From: Bemisia tabaci
Lineage: Eukaryota; Arthropoda; Insecta; Hemiptera; Aleyrodidae
Reading direction: 5' to 3'
Length of the DNA stretch: 64,000 bases
Assembly: GCF_918797505.1 (NCBI RefSeq)
Contig: NC_092800.1
Coordinates: 29,068,263-29,132,262, forward strand
The translations under genes were made by a program, and so were the position numbers. A model generated the notes under the pieces. That model was not told where the DNA came from, made no database searches, and worked only from the letters and a program-made list of their open reading frames with translations. Position 1 is the stretch's first letter. Every line of letters begins with the position of its first letter. Positions 10,368 through 20,766 of the stretch are shown piece after piece.

Positions 10368-11308
10368 TCCTTTGTTTTCTCCCACTTCCCTCGTAGTGAC
10401 GAAGCCTTCAAGCGAGTTTCGTGAATAGTGTTTTTTACTATTACTGCGGGCTGATCGTTGAAAATGATAGACAAAGCTGTAGACAAAGAAAAAGCTTCGT
10501 GAAAAGTGAGTGTTACCATTACTGTGAGCTGATTGTTGAAAATGATAGACAAAGCTATAGGCAAAGAGAAAGCTTCGTGAAAAGTGTTCATTACCACTGC
10601 GGCCCATTGGTGGAGGCGGATGGTTGCAATAGACAAAGAAGGAAGATAACAGACTACCTAACGGCAACCCATGCTCAGGAGACCCTATAATTAGGTCCTT
10701 TGTTTTCCTCCGTTTTTCTCGTAGTGACGAAGCTTTCAAGCGAGTTTCGTGAACAGTGTTTTTTACTGTGTGAGTTACTGCGGGCTGATTGTTGAAAATG
10801 ATAGACAAAGCTATAGACAAAGAAAAAGCTTCGTGAAAAGTGATTGTTACCATCACTGCGGGCTGATTGTTGAAAATGATAGACAAAGCTATAGACAAAG
10901 AGACGGAGGGGATTTGGATGGATCCTATTGGTGGAAGCGGAAGGTTGCAATAGACAAATAAGGAAGATAATAGACTACCTAAGGGCAACCCATGCACAGG
11001 AGACCCTATAATTAGGTCCTTTTTTACTTCTGCTCTCCTCGTAGTGACGAAGCCCTCAAGCGAGTTTTGTGAATAGTGTTTTTTTACTATTACTGCGGGC
11101 TGACTGTTGGAAATGATAGACAAAGAAAAAGCTTCGTAAAAAGTATTTGTCACCATTACTGCGGGCTGGTTGTTGAACATGATAAACAAAGAGACGGAGG
11201 GGATATGGAGGGATCCTATTGGTGGAAGCGGATGATTGCAATAGACAGAGAAGGAAGATAATAGACTACCTAATGGCAACCTTTGCACGGGAGACCCTGT
11301 AATTAGTC
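10368..11308 (+). repeat. Three-copy ~320-bp tandem array N
   Basis: Units begin GTCCTTTG at 10368 and 10695 and GTCCTTTT at 11016, giving periods of about 327, 321 and 293 bp. Each ends near GGAGACCCTATAATTAG. Within units a ~80-bp subunit (GGGCTGATTGTTGAAAATGA, then TAGACAAAG) is itself repeated. A 308-codon frame crosses the array on the minus strand, but its peptide simply repeats with the DNA. A degenerate related piece is at about 12290-12340. Confidence 0.8.
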
Positions 11309-12591
11309 CATAATTTTCTCCCTTAGTCTATAAGTAGCAACCATTCCAACCAGTGGGGTCGCTTTATACTCCTTATGTCTTATTTGTCTATCGCTTTGTC
11401 TATCAATTTCAATAATTAGCCTGATGGTGATATTCTTTCTCAGTAAAACAAATTAAAGCAACCGCTTTGCATGGGGAGAGTGCAGACTTGTCGAAGTATA
11501 GCTCTTACGGCCCAAATGGGCAGCCAATCTAAGCCAAATGATTAATCAATTACTTTAGAAATTAGGAACCAGAAGTTAGCATTGGAATGTTGTGCGAATT
11601 TTTTTCATAGTTGAAAAAAAATCGCACACAATTGGTGGGAAACATTTTCATCGGTGTTCTTAGAAAGAATTTAAAACATAATCGGAGATTTTGGAGCGCT
11701 TCAATTCCACTAAAAATTCGAAATTATGCAGCAATGTCTAAAACTGAAGAGTTTTTAAGTGTATTCTTAAGTGATTTTTTTAGAATTTTCCCATTGATTC
11801 CTATTCTGGTGGAAACGCCGTGAATTTTAAGTAATTCGTTTCAGTAATGTGCAAGCACATTGGAACTACACCACTCCAACCTCAATCCAATTTGATTAAA
11901 ATCCTCTCTCAAAAAATACTGTGTGAGAGACTCTCTCTCTTTCTCTTTCTCTCTCTCCGAAATTCTAAACAATGAAACCGGATCATATTGTTGGTGGAGG
12001 CGGGGAACTCGGAGTTCGCTTCAGCTTCATATCACAAGTTAATTGGTCCGCACAAGAGGAACAGCTCTTAGTAAGAACGCAAGTCGTTTGCTCGGAGGAG
12101 TAATTTTTGGGGGAACTGGAGACGAAGTAAGAATGATTAAAGCATCGCAGCATTGCCAAATGGGCATTGTAAAGTCACGAATATTTCATTTAGAGAACAC
12201 AACGTAAAAAGACACTTTTATTTTTTCCTAGAAAGGGCTCCTGAAATTAAAATTGGAAAGAGTTAAACAGAACAGCGGGCTTTTTGGTGAAATTAATAGA
12301 CTAAAAGATAGACAAAGAAGACATACGGATTGTGGGGCGATCCAATTTTTTTAAATGCAGGTACAAAAAAATCGGATTCAGCGAATATTTGAAACAAGAA
12401 AAGGTGACAAAATCTCTCATGGATGTTCATTAATCTCTAATTATGTCGTATTTCGGTGATACAAAAGACTGCGCACCTTTAATTAGTTGAGTTAAGAGAG
12501 AAACCAAATACGCAATTTGGCCTGGAGCTGCGGTGCGCAAAGAGAAATGATAACGAGGACTTGAGATGAAAAGGAGAAGCCCTCGACGCGG
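11309..12591. other. No gene recognised
   Basis: AT-rich DNA with a CT-rich microsatellite at about 11928-11958 and a short TAGACAAAG-containing fragment related to array N at about 12290-12340. No exon-like sequence is apparent. Confidence 0.5.
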
Positions 12592-12763
12592 CGGTCGGCA
12601 TGTAACACATATTAGCGCCTACGAGACTGCATGAACACTTCACGCTTTGCGTCAAACACAGGAAGGTCAACAGCGGTCGGCGCGGCGTGAAACGCACAGT
12701 GCCTACAAGACTACATGAATACTTCACGCACTGCGCCAAACACAGTGTCGTCAGCGCGGCACG
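12592..12763 (+). repeat. Two-copy ~85-bp tandem repeat
   Basis: Copy 1 (about 12592-12676) and copy 2 (about 12677-12763) share GCCTAC, CATGAA.ACTTCACGC and CAAACACAG blocks. The GCCTAC...ACTTCACGC order resembles one arm of the perfect hairpin inside family G (27901-27979), so this may be a decayed relative. Confidence 0.6.
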
Positions 12764-13181
12764 GCGGCGGAAGTTAAAATTATTAAACCACATTTATGTT
12801 TGTTCTTTCTTAATTTCCTAGTACATTTCTTACAAATGAAAGGCCTTGTCCCCACAGAGATAGGTTTACGGAACTGAACTTTCAAGCGAAGTTCCGTGAA
12901 CTTTTGCTAGTAGTGTTGACAGGGCTTATGCAAAAAATGTGTCCAACACAAGTGAACGCGTCTTATGCACCCTTCTCCCTCCGATACGTTCACTTGATGG
13001 TTTTTATTGATGTTTCAAAATGAATAAGAAGAGGGCGACAAAATACAGGCGGCCCATGGGCGGCAAGTAGGTAAATCCGCCATGGAAGGGGGAGCCACAT
13101 ATTCAATTAGAATTACTTGTTAGTGTTGCAGTTGTAACTGTTACGGAAATACCATGCATGTGTTACGCACAGATCGTGTAA

Positions 13182-13380
13182 TTGCCCAGTTCATGAATTG
13201 GGCAGATTTTTGCTCATTTCATGAAATGGGCAATGTTGTTGCCCAAATTGTGAAATGGCACCAAAATTGCCCATTTCATGAATTGGGGCGGGAAAAAATC
13301 GCCCAATTCACGCATTGGGCAAATAATGAAAAAAACGCTCACACTCAATTTGTGTAATTGCCCAATTCGTGAACTGGGAC
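13182..13380. repeat. Array of six short palindromes, GCCCAATTCATGAATTGGGC-like
   Basis: Units at about 13182, 13211, 13239, 13267, 13299 and 13358 are variants of TTGCCCAATTCATGAATTGG followed by GCA, each self-complementary. Two mirror-image units lie in the right arm at about 14399-14455. They resemble subterminal protein-binding repeats of DNA transposons. That role is inference. Confidence 0.7.
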
Positions 13381-13450
13381 ATGAAAATATTGAAAGTAAG
13401 TATTGGAAAAAGTAGAAAGTAGGAAATGATATCATGCTAATGTAACTCAC

Positions 13451-13796
13451 CTAATTGTTATTGGCGCAGGTCCTTTGCGGGTGGCAAGCGGAATTGCACT
13501 GCACTTTATTCTTGAAGCAACGGCACTGTAAGGTGCGACACATAGATTTTTTGCAGGAGCACCGCTGGTACCCCTGTCCACTTCCGACGGACATTTTCCG
13601 CACCAATTCCCGAACACTGAAACAATCTTGCGGCACATCCTCCACCTTCAGACCTTTATATTTCACAACTTCAAAAGCATTTCGCGCTAATCGTGTAGAA
13701 ATAATTCCACATTTACTACCGATCTGGAACAAGCCATTCTCCTCCTTCATCACGATCCCAATAATATTGGCTGGATCGCCGCGACCTCGGTCAAAT
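13451..13796 (-). pseudogene. Inverted duplicate of the integrase-like C-terminal coding segment
   Basis: On the minus strand this arm encodes the same residues as the plus-strand gene from the RGDPANIIG region to the end, including the Cys-rich motif and the terminal RTCANNN. It lacks the loop-encoded N-terminal part. Its open frame starts only by running in from the loop (13831), so it is a duplicated fragment, not a second gene. A transcript through both arms would form a long hairpin RNA. Confidence 0.7.
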
Positions 13797-14358
13797 GTCG
13801 GCGTGCGACATTCAACCCAGTGACAGAACAACAGCAGAGTCTCAGCCTAACATTCCAACGACCTCAGAGGCATCAAAGGCTCATCCTGCTGTAACGCTTC
13901 GTCAAAAAGCGAGCGAAAGTTTAAAAACGCAGGCACAGAAAATGCTGACCCGTGCGGAAAAGAAGTTAGCCAGAGTCAAAGTTGGGGATTGCGTTACCGT
14001 CCCCGTCTCCGAATTTGACCGAAGTCGCGGCGATCCAGCCAATATTATTGGGATCGTGATGAAGGAGGAGAATGGCTTGTTCCAGATCGGTAGTAAATGT
14101 GGAATTATTTCTACACGATTAGCGCGAAATGCTTTTGAAGTTGTGAAATATAAAGGTCTGAAGGTGGAGGATGTGCCGCAAGATTGTTTCAGTGTTCGGG
14201 AATTGGTGCGGAAAATGTCCGTCGGAAGTGGACAGGGGTACCAGCGGTGCTCCTGCAAAAAATCTATGTGTCGCACCTTACAGTGCCGTTGCTTCAAGAA
14301 TAAAGTGCAGTGCAATTCCGCTTGCCACCCGCAAAGGACCTGCGCCAATAACAATTAG
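13795..14358 (+). pseudogene. KRBA2-like transposon integrase, C-terminal fragment
   Basis: The 187-codon frame lacks the catalytic integrase core. Residues ~50-75 read TRAEKKLARVKVGDCVTVPV. Residues ~77-130 (RGDPANIIGIVMKEENGLFQ and on) resemble the C-terminal chromatin/DNA-binding part of proteins annotated in invertebrates as KRAB-A domain-containing protein 2-like. I recognise this family from memory. Near the C-terminus a Cys-rich motif CSCKKSMCRTLQCRCF, then CNSAC and C, resembles a tesmin-type CXC metal-binding motif. The ATG at 13795 overlaps the inner edge of the left arm, so this start is probably secondary and the gene 5'-truncated. The stop TAG is followed by GTGAGT, a strong splice-donor-like sequence. 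Whether it is expressed is unknown. Confidence 0.6.
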
Positions 14359-14477
14359 GTGAGTTACATTAGCATGATATCATTTCCTACTATCAACATT
14401 GCCCATTTCATGAAATGAGCAAAAATCTGCCCAATTCATGAACTGGGCAATTACACGATCTGTGCGTAACACATGCA

Positions 14478-15250
14478 AAAGAAAATCAAACCGTTCAAAG
14501 CTCCTGATGCATGCCGAGGATAATTAACTCTTTCAACAAGATTTACGGTTTGGACGAATTGATCAAAGACAAAAATGTGAGAGGTTACAAAGACCGTGCC
14601 CCAGCAAAACTAGCTCTTTTTCTATCTATCTATCTAGGGAGGTTTAAGCGCATTTTTCGGCGAAAAGCGGCAACAATGCGCGGAGCATGATGGGGAGCAC
14701 GAGCATGTTGGCCGCGGATTTATCTGGAGGACGGAATGTTAAGACCCCTCGGAGCCGGGGCGCAAAATGAGTCGGAAAAACACGAAGAGTAAACGACAGG
14801 AAAAAATTGGGGGAGTCGGCGGGGGCCGAACAATGGCGGGAGCGCGCGAAGCCGGCAACTTATTCGCGGTAGATTGCCGATTCGAGTCGACCGGGCCTCG
14901 GCTTAGGAGGCCCATAAAACTTAAGCATCACTCTGATTTCAGTCGGGTCGTTATGCGCCCTGCTGTCATCTTCGAGCCCCGAACCCCCCCCCCCCTCCCC
15001 GGCCGCGCGGCCCCCTGTCGTCTAATCGGAGGGAAAAACCTCGAATATCAGATTAGAGGTCAGGTCGGTGATTTTAACACCGCCCCGCGACGAGCTTTGT
15101 TCCTTTTTTTTTGAGCCCACGCCGCGTTGCGTTGCACCCTTGAGATAAATAGCTCAGAAACCGCGCACCAGAAGGGGGAGTTCAAATTGTACACTGTGTA
15201 CTTTTTTCATTTGTTCTGTTCCCTCTGCCTTCTCGCAATGCGCTTCTACA
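14478..15250. other. No gene recognised; GC-rich part at 14640-15120
   Basis: The GC-rich portion has several short open frames, the longest about 115 codons at 14767, but it is low-complexity with C-runs near 14985-15000 and no domain signature. It could be a promoter-like island. Nothing in the sequence decides that. Confidence 0.4.
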
Positions 15251-15525
15251 CAGGGTGGCATGAAGTGTGAGAAAGAAGTGAAAGATTGGAAATTTCAGTG
15301 AAATATTTCATGAAATTTCATGATGCTGTGAAATATTTCATATTTTTCAGGGGCTAGAGTATGCAACCCGCACTAAAACACATAAAAAAAGAGAGTCACA
15401 ATGTTTACATGTTGTGAACATGAAAAGGAACCAGTATCTCTTAATATCTTTCATGAATTTCTGAAATTTCATGGAATATTTCACGTGTTTCAAGATTTTA
15501 TTTTTTATGAAATTTTATCACCCTG
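15251..15525. mobile_element. Family S MITE, hAT-like, copy 1
   Basis: Ends are CAGGGTG and CACCCTG. The adjoining 8-mers CTTCTACA (left) and CTCTTACA (right) look like a slightly decayed 8-bp target duplication, typical of hAT elements. The interior repeats GTGAAATATTTCATGAAATT and related palindromes. A truncated copy with the same start is at 62258-62365. Confidence 0.65.
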
Positions 15526-15565
15526 CTCTTACAGGCTGAAAGTCGTAACTATGGGCTGTGCGGCC

Positions 15566-15655
15566 GCACAGTGGATCGAGTTAATTATAGAGGTCGGACA
15601 TGAAATTGTTTCCTAACACTGCACATTTTTTTTTGTTTATTTCGTCACATTAATA
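15566..15655 (+). repeat. Partial unit V, interrupted by a family A element
   Basis: GCACAGTGGATCGAG followed by AGAGGTCGGACATGAAATT matches the start of the element at 39610 and part of the units at 8755 and 9663. The match stops where the family A element at 15656 begins. Confidence 0.55.
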
Positions 15656-15941
15656 TGGATTGCATTTCGCGAAATAGAACCAAGAGCATTCCAATGTCGC
15701 TAAGATTGTGCAACTTCTTCTATCTTGTAATTATAAACTGATCACTTGAACAAGTTGTATCTTCACTCCCAATAAACTTAAATATATAGAAAAAATAAAT
15801 ACCCAATAAATTTAAGAAAAAAATTGCCTTCGTAAATTAAATTTTGTTCATGATTTCAGTAATCTTATTACAAAGAATTTAAGTTTTACAATTCTAGCAA
15901 CATTGGAATGCTCTTAGTTCCTTTTCGCGAAATGCAATCCA
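15656..15941. mobile_element. Family A MITE, copy 2
   Basis: Inverted ends TGGATTGCATTTCGCGAAAT and its near complement TTCGCGAAATGCAATCCA, then AGAACCAAGAGCATTCCAAT and its complement. The interior is AT-rich and non-coding. Belongs with 9734-9989 and 37316-37564. Confidence 0.8.
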
Positions 15942-16636
15942 TGTAACATGTCACCAAAAAAGAGACTTAATTACGTTTTTCTCGTCTGAGAAACGTTGAC
16001 TTGAAGGGCGTTCGCAAACTTAGTGCCTATCGCGGAACGAATGACGTCATTTTGTCTTCGGGACCGGATGAAAGATAGGAGTGCCCGGCTTCGGAACGCT
16101 CCAAGCCGAAGGGATAAAGTAATAAACTACACGGAGAAATGACCGAAGGAAAAAGTGCAGAGGAAGCAGGATGCGCCACGGATAGGCGACGGAAGTCGGG
16201 AGGAGGGAAGGGGGTAAGAGGGGGAGGGGAAGGGGGAAGAGGGGGCTAATTCGTTGTTAAATTGACTTAAGATTCCTAGGTACCCTCCGATTTCACCCCC
16301 GCCGGGTGCATCGCTGCCTCCAGATTAATCACACCTTAGCGAACCCTGTCAGAAAAAGGAGGTCTTTCTCTCGAGAAATTATTCCGGGCCAGAAGGAGCG
16401 CCCTTTAACTGCCGCACGGCCCAACCTTGAAGGTTCCGATTCTGCAAGCTTGCGCTTTGGCACGGCCGTCCGTGATATATCGGAAAACTCGCGACGAAAA
16501 TTGTAAAATTTTGTAATGACAACCGACTTATTGTGTATGACAAAAGATCGGGATTATCCTTATATCCGCCATCCACAGCATAAGCGCCGTAACTCCACTT
16601 AAAATGGTTTCATTTTCACCAGCACGTATTGCTCTA
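15942..16636. other. No gene recognised; G-rich stretch
   Basis: Contains a G/A-rich stretch at about 16196-16250 and short frames without recognisable domains. Confidence 0.45.
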
Positions 16637-17006
16637 CACTGAAAAAAAAATCTCGGTGTATTTACTAAGAAAAGGGTAAAATTACCATTTATGGAATTGG
16701 TAATTTTACTGAGAAATCTCGGTAAAATTATCGAACTTCCTCGGTAATTTTAGTGGACCTTTGTAAAAACGCCAATATTTTTTATCGACTGTGCATGGTA
16801 GAATTACCGAGATAAAATGGCAAAGTTACCGGGAATTGATTACCAATAAAAGTGGTATTCTCACCTGAAAAAACAGTAAGAATACCGGTTTTTAGGTAAA
16901 CTTACCAGTCTGTCTTGGTGAAATTACCAATAATTGGTAAAAAAAGTAAGATGGTAAAGGTACCAACGGACCGTGGTAAAAACGCCGAGAGTTTTTTTTT
17001 TCAGTG
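16637..17006. mobile_element. Family J MITE with CACTG ends
   Basis: Begins CACTGAAAAAAAA and ends TTTTTTTTTCAGTG, flanked by TA on both sides. The interior is filled with degenerate GGTAATTTTACC-type motifs in both orientations. The CACTG ends and 2-bp flank duplication suggest a CACTA (EnSpm)-like non-autonomous element; a TA-target family is an alternative. Confidence 0.75.
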
Positions 17007-17251
17007 TATTACAAGAAAATGCAATTGCCACAAGGGTTAATTCTTTAACTTTCAGTTCTTAATGGTGCGGTGGAGTTGTATTGAAAAAATTAAAGATGAA
17101 CATTCGTTAGGTTTTTTGTGAAACAGCATTATGTCAGGAAGAAATTGAAAAATTGTTGAATGGAGATACGGCGATTTTTACTTTAGACGGCAGATATCTT
17201 ATTGATCTTTGAAGAAGTCGCAGGGTTCATCTCGGTATTTCATACATTATA

Positions 17252-17396
17252 TGGACTGCATTTTGCAATTTGGAACTAGAAATTCTACCTCTTCTGGAAA
17301 AACACTTATGTGCATAGGGAAACTAATGGCACATACGACGTTTTTAAACCGGGCTAGAGGTTATTGGGCTAGTTCCAAATTGCAAAATGTAATCCA
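17252..17396 (+). mobile_element. Family B MITE, copy 2
   Basis: Same termini and interior as 8063-8201: TGGACTGCATTTTGCAATTT at the left and AAATTGCAAAATGTAATCCA at the right, with the conserved CACTTATGTGCATAGGGAAA block. Confidence 0.85.
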
Positions 17397-17622
17397 CATG
17401 ACTTTAAGGCACATAATATGAGGGTAATTTGACCGTGTGTGGTTGGAAGGAACCAAGCCGCATCAGCTTCTGCGAAATCTAAGTAGGCAATTTAATTTCT
17501 TACAAAATAATGTTTGTGCAAATTCTCTTGAAAATTTTAAGGAATTTGCGTTTTTCTATACAGAAAATAACCGTTTTCATGGAAAATTTTCGCAAAATGT
17601 TTCGGTAAGGGAATGAGTGCCA

Positions 17623-17830
17623 CACTGAAAAAAGTAATATTCTGTATAGCACCTAGGATGTCAAAAATGTGTCTGATGATCCCAAGATGCTGCCTTTACT
17701 GTCCTCGCAGTTATTTTTACACCCTATGAATGTAAATTTAACGGCGTTGGCAGTAAAGGCAGCATCTTTGGATCACCAGACACATTTTTGACATCCTAGG
17801 TGCTAAAACAGCATACTATTTTTTTCAGTG
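17623..17830. mobile_element. Family I MITE with CACTG ends, copy 1
   Basis: Ends CACTGAAAAAA / TTTTTTCAGTG, with inner inverted block CCTAGGATGTCAAAAATGTG and its complement, and GATGCTGCCTTTACTG repeated inverted. It is flanked by CA on both sides. Copy 2 is at 42913-43135, also CA-flanked. Confidence 0.8.
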
Positions 17831-18750
17831 CATACAAAATGGCTGGAAAGCAGACTTAAGATACAGCTTGCTAATGTTTATTGAGGAGAGACAGTTTTCG
17901 GATTGAGCTATGCGCTCGTCTTCCTTCGTTAAATTTAAAGGAGGAGTGGGTGAAGAAATGCTTTCATTCGGCGGCGCGGCGCTAGAATTTTGTCCACTTT
18001 CATAGTTTGATTGCACTTTATTGTCTTTCCTCGGAGCGGCAGTGCGTCCACTATCACAACAAGCACTTTTCCTTCCTAAATCAGAATGTTCGGATAAAGT
18101 TTTGCCTCCTCAGACTTGAATGAATGAGTCTTCAATTGTGCCCATTTTAGTCGAGTTTTCTGAAAGGGATAGAGAGCATTTGAGGAATTTTCGAAACAAT
18201 GAACGAGAGAAAATGTTGCCAGACGTACCCTCACGAAATCTCTTCTTCTTGCAATTCCGAGTTGCACTGCTCTTTTGGGGGCTATCTTCTCTCCATATTA
18301 TTTATAACGAAAAACAATTGAAATCGATGTGTTGATAACGTCATCTGTCGAGTTCATGAAAGGTTTATAAAAATACACGAGGGACACTTATATAGCGATC
18401 TCTGGTACTCTGCGACACTCAGCCGCCATCGTTCCCTATCCTCCCATAATTTTTCTGATATTTCGCGTTCCCTCATTTGGACCGTGTTTAACAGAGAGGA
18501 GCTATTCAAAACAACAAGCAGAGCTAGTGTCAAGATCGTAGCGTTAGATTATGACATGATTTATCGATCGCCAAGATATTTGCCAACAACGCAAGACAGT
18601 AATTTTGGAATCGATAACGATTGCTCCAAGAATGATGACATTTGGCCTACCTTGAAAATTGAAGGGGGAATTGGAATAGGCATATACCCTTATCCTCCTC
18701 CGAATCAGTTTTGCTTTCTCTTTTTTAGCCAGAAAACATGGTGGGTTCAT
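17831..18750. other. No gene recognised
   Basis: Unique-looking sequence with short open frames on both strands and no recognisable domain or RNA motif. Confidence 0.45.
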
Positions 18751-18890
18751 TGGACTACATTTTGAAGTTAGGGACCACAATTGCCAGCTAATCCATAAAA
18801 ATACTCCGGTGTATAGGAAAAATAATGGTACATATGTTGTTTCCTAACTGAATCACAGATTGTAGTTCCCGATAGCCAAACGAAATCTAT
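18751..18890 (+). mobile_element. Family B MITE, diverged copy
   Basis: TGGACTACATTTTGAAGTTA at the left, the GTGTATAGGAAAAATAATGG block in the middle and a decayed right end. Length and block order match family B. The divergence suggests an old copy. Confidence 0.55.
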
Positions 18891-19101
18891 TTCCTTGACG
18901 TGTCGATCCTTCTTCCTTTATCATATTAAAATATTTGACAGATCACACACTTTGTCGTGAAATCCGGCATTTTTTCAGGAGGTGAATCCGAAATTCAGTC
19001 GGGAGAAAAAATCTTCCGGATCGTAAAAAATGGCTGGCGTTTCGGAATCCTAAGTTGTCACGGATGGTTCCGGATTGGATCCGGTCCCTCCTAGAGTCCC
19101 T

Positions 19102-19394
19102 TTATACTGAGAGTCAAAACAATGTGAATCCATTCCTGATTGGTTCCCGTATTTTAGGCCTCCACAGTGTCCTAAACGGGAATAAAGATCAAAATTTCAC
19201 CGATTGCAAAGATTATAATGTAGAATGGACCGGGGGATAACGGGTTTGGCAAGGAATAAACGGAATGAGAGAAGGAACGGAGAAAGGAATTTGAGAATGA
19301 GCCGATCAAAGATTACGAAAAACTGTCAATTTGTGTAATCTTTATTCCCGTTTGTGACTCCATGAGGGGGTGTTGTCTTTGACTCTCAGTATAA
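19102..19394. mobile_element. Inverted-repeat element (TTATACTGAGAGTCAAA ends)
   Basis: TTATACTGAGAGTCAAA at 19102-19118 has its complement at 19378-19394, and the inner pair AACGGGAATAAAGAT (19175) / ATCTTTATTCCCGTT (19338) is nested between them. This symmetric order supports one small foldback-like element. No second copy was noticed in the window. Confidence 0.6.
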
Positions 19395-19444
19395 GGCAGG
19401 TCCCCTGGCAGAAAACGTAGAGAACGCCCTTTCAAATCGTGGAT

Positions 19445-19565
19445 TGATGGAATTAGGCAGAAACTGAGGAGAAAAAATTCGCAAGAGGAGCTCTGGCACA
19501 ATCGCTATCAATGGTGGTTGGGTGTCGCAGAACGCGCAGAAGCGCTTTAAGAGCGACTTGTTATA
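19445..19565 (+). pseudogene. 5'-truncated LINE, 3' end of ORF2 and tail
   Basis: The frame ends HNRYQWWLGVAERAEAL with a stop at 19548-19550, followed by GAGCGACTTG. This aligns with the tails at 8946 (DRFLWRVGVAER) and 50015 (DRVLWRLGFAER). Only the last few dozen codons remain. Confidence 0.6.
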
Positions 19566-20766
19566 ACTTAGTTCCTTATGGGATCCTCCGAACCTAGGAA
19601 CAAAATTAGTTCCTCGCGAGGACGATCAGCAAGTCTGGCAATGCGGACCCCCGTAAGAATTATGAATTTCTATCGCGGCAAGAATTCTGAATACCCCTCC
19701 GCTAGCGTCCATTATTCATTGGAGCAGAACTATTATTTGCAAAAAGCTCCCTATCCTTTCACTAGCGACTAGCGAACACCTTCCCGCCCCCCTTCACTCC
19801 ATCATCCACTCGGTTTCACCGCCCCAGCCCCCCTCTCCCCTCCCTCTTCTCCCCCACCCTCCCCCCAACCCGCTCCGGCACTCCGTCCAACTAAAACATC
19901 AGACAACCAAGTTTCTTCGACGGGAAATTATAATTGAATCTTAATTTTGAAAAGATGGCCTCGCCTCGTTTTCAAACCGGGATCCGGGACATTGCAATGC
20001 GGAGCTCGAAATGATTAGTTCTTCAGCTGTGGGTGAAAATGAACTTCATTTCCCTGCATTTTTTATAACGGTCTCAAATTATATAATTCATGGGAAACGA
20101 TGGAGTTATATTCGAGCTTAATTCCTCGGAACGGTACCGCCGCAAATTAAATTTTAAACGCCGTGTTTCCCGAGGACTTTATTGCACATGAATAGCCGAA
20201 ATTATGGAGGGAAGATAAAGAATAGTAATTAAACGGATTGTGCGACCGCTTGTTGGAGGTTTAATTCATTGTGGGTTTTCATGAACGATTCTGAGCACGT
20301 ACTGTTGCGTGAAGTAGCTTCAAGTTACCGCTAATTGGCTACTTAAATTTTTAAAATTTTCTTCAGCTTTTGTTAACTGTCATATTTTTAAGAATATGGT
20401 AATCTTTTTCATTTGGTCCGCACTTCCGAGAAAAAAATTGCTCACTGAAATCTATTATTTTAATTTGTGTCCCATACACATCGAAATCGATCACTTGCCT
20501 TCTATTATCGTCACAGACAGACATGTCAAATCCTTTTAGTGTATGTCTCCGGATTTTATCCGAGACTAAATATTCGAATTCAACATGAAACACATTATTA
20601 ACTCAATAATATAATGATAACAAATTTAAAAATGAATATAAAAACACTATTTCTTTTCGTTATATACGATAAAACACATTTACTAAGAAATCGAAGAAGA
20701 GAGAAAGAAGAAACTTATTACTTCAGTCCATGAGAACGTGATTACATTCTTTATGGTGTAGGGTAA
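19566..20766. other. No gene recognised
   Basis: A C-rich stretch lies at about 19790-19880; the rest is AT-rich. No exon, RNA gene or repeat family of this window is evident. Confidence 0.45.

Larger units (their letters stand above)
13155..14477. mobile_element. Long palindrome built around an integrase-like gene fragment
   Basis: The left arm (13155-13796) and right arm (14013-14477) are inverted copies, and the loop is 13797-14012. Outer ends are TGCATGTGTTACGCACA and its complement. The arms encode the identical protein segment on opposite strands, so they are nearly unchanged. The left arm has about 180 bp (roughly 13238-13421) absent from the right arm. The outer parts hold palindromic GCCCAATTCATGAATTGGGC-type units. 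It could be a foldback-type mobile element, a recent inverted duplication or an assembly artefact. Confidence 0.75.

Noticed and set aside
10362..11288. 308-codon minus-strand open frame as a gene
   Set aside because: It lies entirely in tandem array N, its peptide repeats with the DNA units, and it has no recognisable domain.
13451..13831. Independent minus-strand gene of 126 codons
   Set aside because: It is the inverted duplicate of the plus-strand integrase-like segment, with the start supplied by the loop.
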